DNA from: REEB509 sp044370335
GTDB lineage: Bacteria; Pseudomonadota; Alphaproteobacteria; Caulobacterales; Aquidulcibacteraceae
Length of the DNA: 5,892 nucleotides
Direction: 5' to 3'
NCBI GenBank assembly: GCA_044370335.1
Contig: JBILVS010000156.1
Span: 1-5,892, forward strand
Both the position numbers and the translations under genes were made by a program. Within the stretch, counting starts at the first letter, position 1. Every line of letters starts with the position of its first letter. This document shows, piece by piece, positions 5,415-5,892 of the stretch. The notes beneath the pieces were generated by a model. It saw nothing but the letters and a program-made list of their open reading frames with translations, was not told the DNA's origin and ran no database searches.

Positions 5415-5892
5415 AGCGGATCGTCCTGCGCGCGGCGCTGACCGCGAAGCCTGCCGCAGCGGACTTTGCGCTTGTGGATGCCGAGCGCCCCGCCTGCCCG
5501 CCCGGCGGTGTCGTGGGCCGGGTAGCGTATCTGTCGCTTGATCCTTACATCGGCAGCCGCCTGCGGGGGCGTCACATGGGCGAGGCCCCGCCGCGGCCAG
5601 GGCTCGATCCGATCCCCGGCGCGGTGGTGGCGCAAGTGATCGAAACCCGCCATCCGACCCTGCGCCCCGGCGATTGGGTCCACGCCATGGACGGCGCCTG
5701 GGCCGAAGAAGTCGCCCTGACTGCGCCCCGCAAACTTGATGCAGCTCTTGCCCCCTTGAGCACCCATGTTGGCGTTCTGGGCATGCCGGGGCTGACGGCC
5801 TGGGCGGGGATGACCCAGCTTGCGCAGGTGGGCGCAGGCGATGTCGTTTTGGTCGACGCCGCCGCAGGCCCTGTCGGCGGCACGGTCGGCCA
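5411..5892 (+). CDS. NADP-dependent medium-chain oxidoreductase, CurA/prostaglandin-reductase-like (3' truncated by the window)
   Basis: The first 160 codons are in the window; the family norm is about 330-345 aa, so roughly half is missing beyond base 5892. Seen in order: LSLDPYI at 41-47 (family LSLDPYMR), PGAVVAQVIE at 69-78, PGDWVHAMDGAWAEEV at 86-101, LGMPGLTAWAGM at 123-134, and the start of the NADP-binding Rossmann motif AAAGPVGGTVG at 150-160 (usual AAAGAVGS). There are no zinc-ligand Cys residues, as expected for this zinc-free branch of the MDR superfamily, which reduces the C=C bond of alpha,beta-unsaturated ketones or aldehydes using NADPH. The ATG at 5411 overlaps the VOC stop and lacks a good Shine-Dalgarno sequence, so it is translationally coupled. 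A role in reducing an enone intermediate of the same pathway is inference. Confidence 0.9.
   Translation, partial: MKRIVLRAALTAKPAAADFALVDAERPACPPGGVVGRVAYLSLDPYIGSRLRGRHMGEAPPRPGLDPIPGAVVAQVIETRHPTLRPGDWVHAMDGAWAEEVALTAPRKLDAALAPLSTHVGVLGMPGLTAWAGMTQLAQVGAGDVVLVDAAAGPVGGTVG

Noticed and set aside
1..5892. Mobile element, CRISPR array, tRNA or rRNA
   Set aside because: No transposase or integrase motifs, regularly spaced repeats, tRNA-like cloverleaf or rRNA sequence were seen on either strand.

Overview
The window looks like a high-GC (visibly mid-60s percent or more) alphaproteobacterial chromosome segment. The G/C-rich third codon positions, the tightly packed operons with 1-4 base start/stop overlaps and the gene content (SDR, GFA-type zinc protein, DUF1330, VOC and medium-chain NADP-dependent oxidoreductase) fit Caulobacterales or sphingomonad-like bacteria. 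That placement is inference; no rRNA or other marker gene is present.

Layout, left to right. (1) 1-261: no confident gene. A minus-strand reading of 1-96 looks coding-like and runs off the left edge; it may be the start of a further gene or a decayed remnant. (2) 262-1104, minus: a complete classical short-chain dehydrogenase/reductase. (3) 1105-1236: a divergent promoter region with a tandem 15-bp repeat that overlaps a candidate extended -10 box. (4) 1237-2523, plus: a 428-aa class I SAM-dependent methyltransferase with an unusually long (about 220 aa) N-terminal region. A 118-aa helical protein of unknown function (2523-2879) overlaps it by one base. (5) 2880-2932: a short convergent gap with GC-rich hairpins. 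(6) 2933-4451, minus: a three-gene operon read from 4451 leftwards: DUF1330 protein, lipoprotein, GFA/CENP-V zinc protein. Each junction is a 4-base ATGA overlap. (7) 4452-4520: a second divergent promoter region, sharing the 9-mer TTGATATAC with the first. (8) 4521-5892, plus: a two-domain VOC/glyoxalase-fold protein overlapping (ATGA) a CurA/prostaglandin-reductase-like NADP-dependent oxidoreductase that is cut by the right edge.

The genes form four transcription units arranged as two divergons meeting at a convergent junction. Together they look like an accessory catabolic or detoxification island: two oxidoreductases, a VOC protein, a zinc GFA protein, a small DUF1330 protein and a methyltransferase acting on a small or lipophilic substrate. 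No transport, regulator or ring-cleavage gene is visible, so no substrate can be named. The parts most likely to be undescribed are the methyltransferase plus coupled small helical protein, the lipoprotein of the middle operon, and the AT-rich motif found at both divergent promoters.
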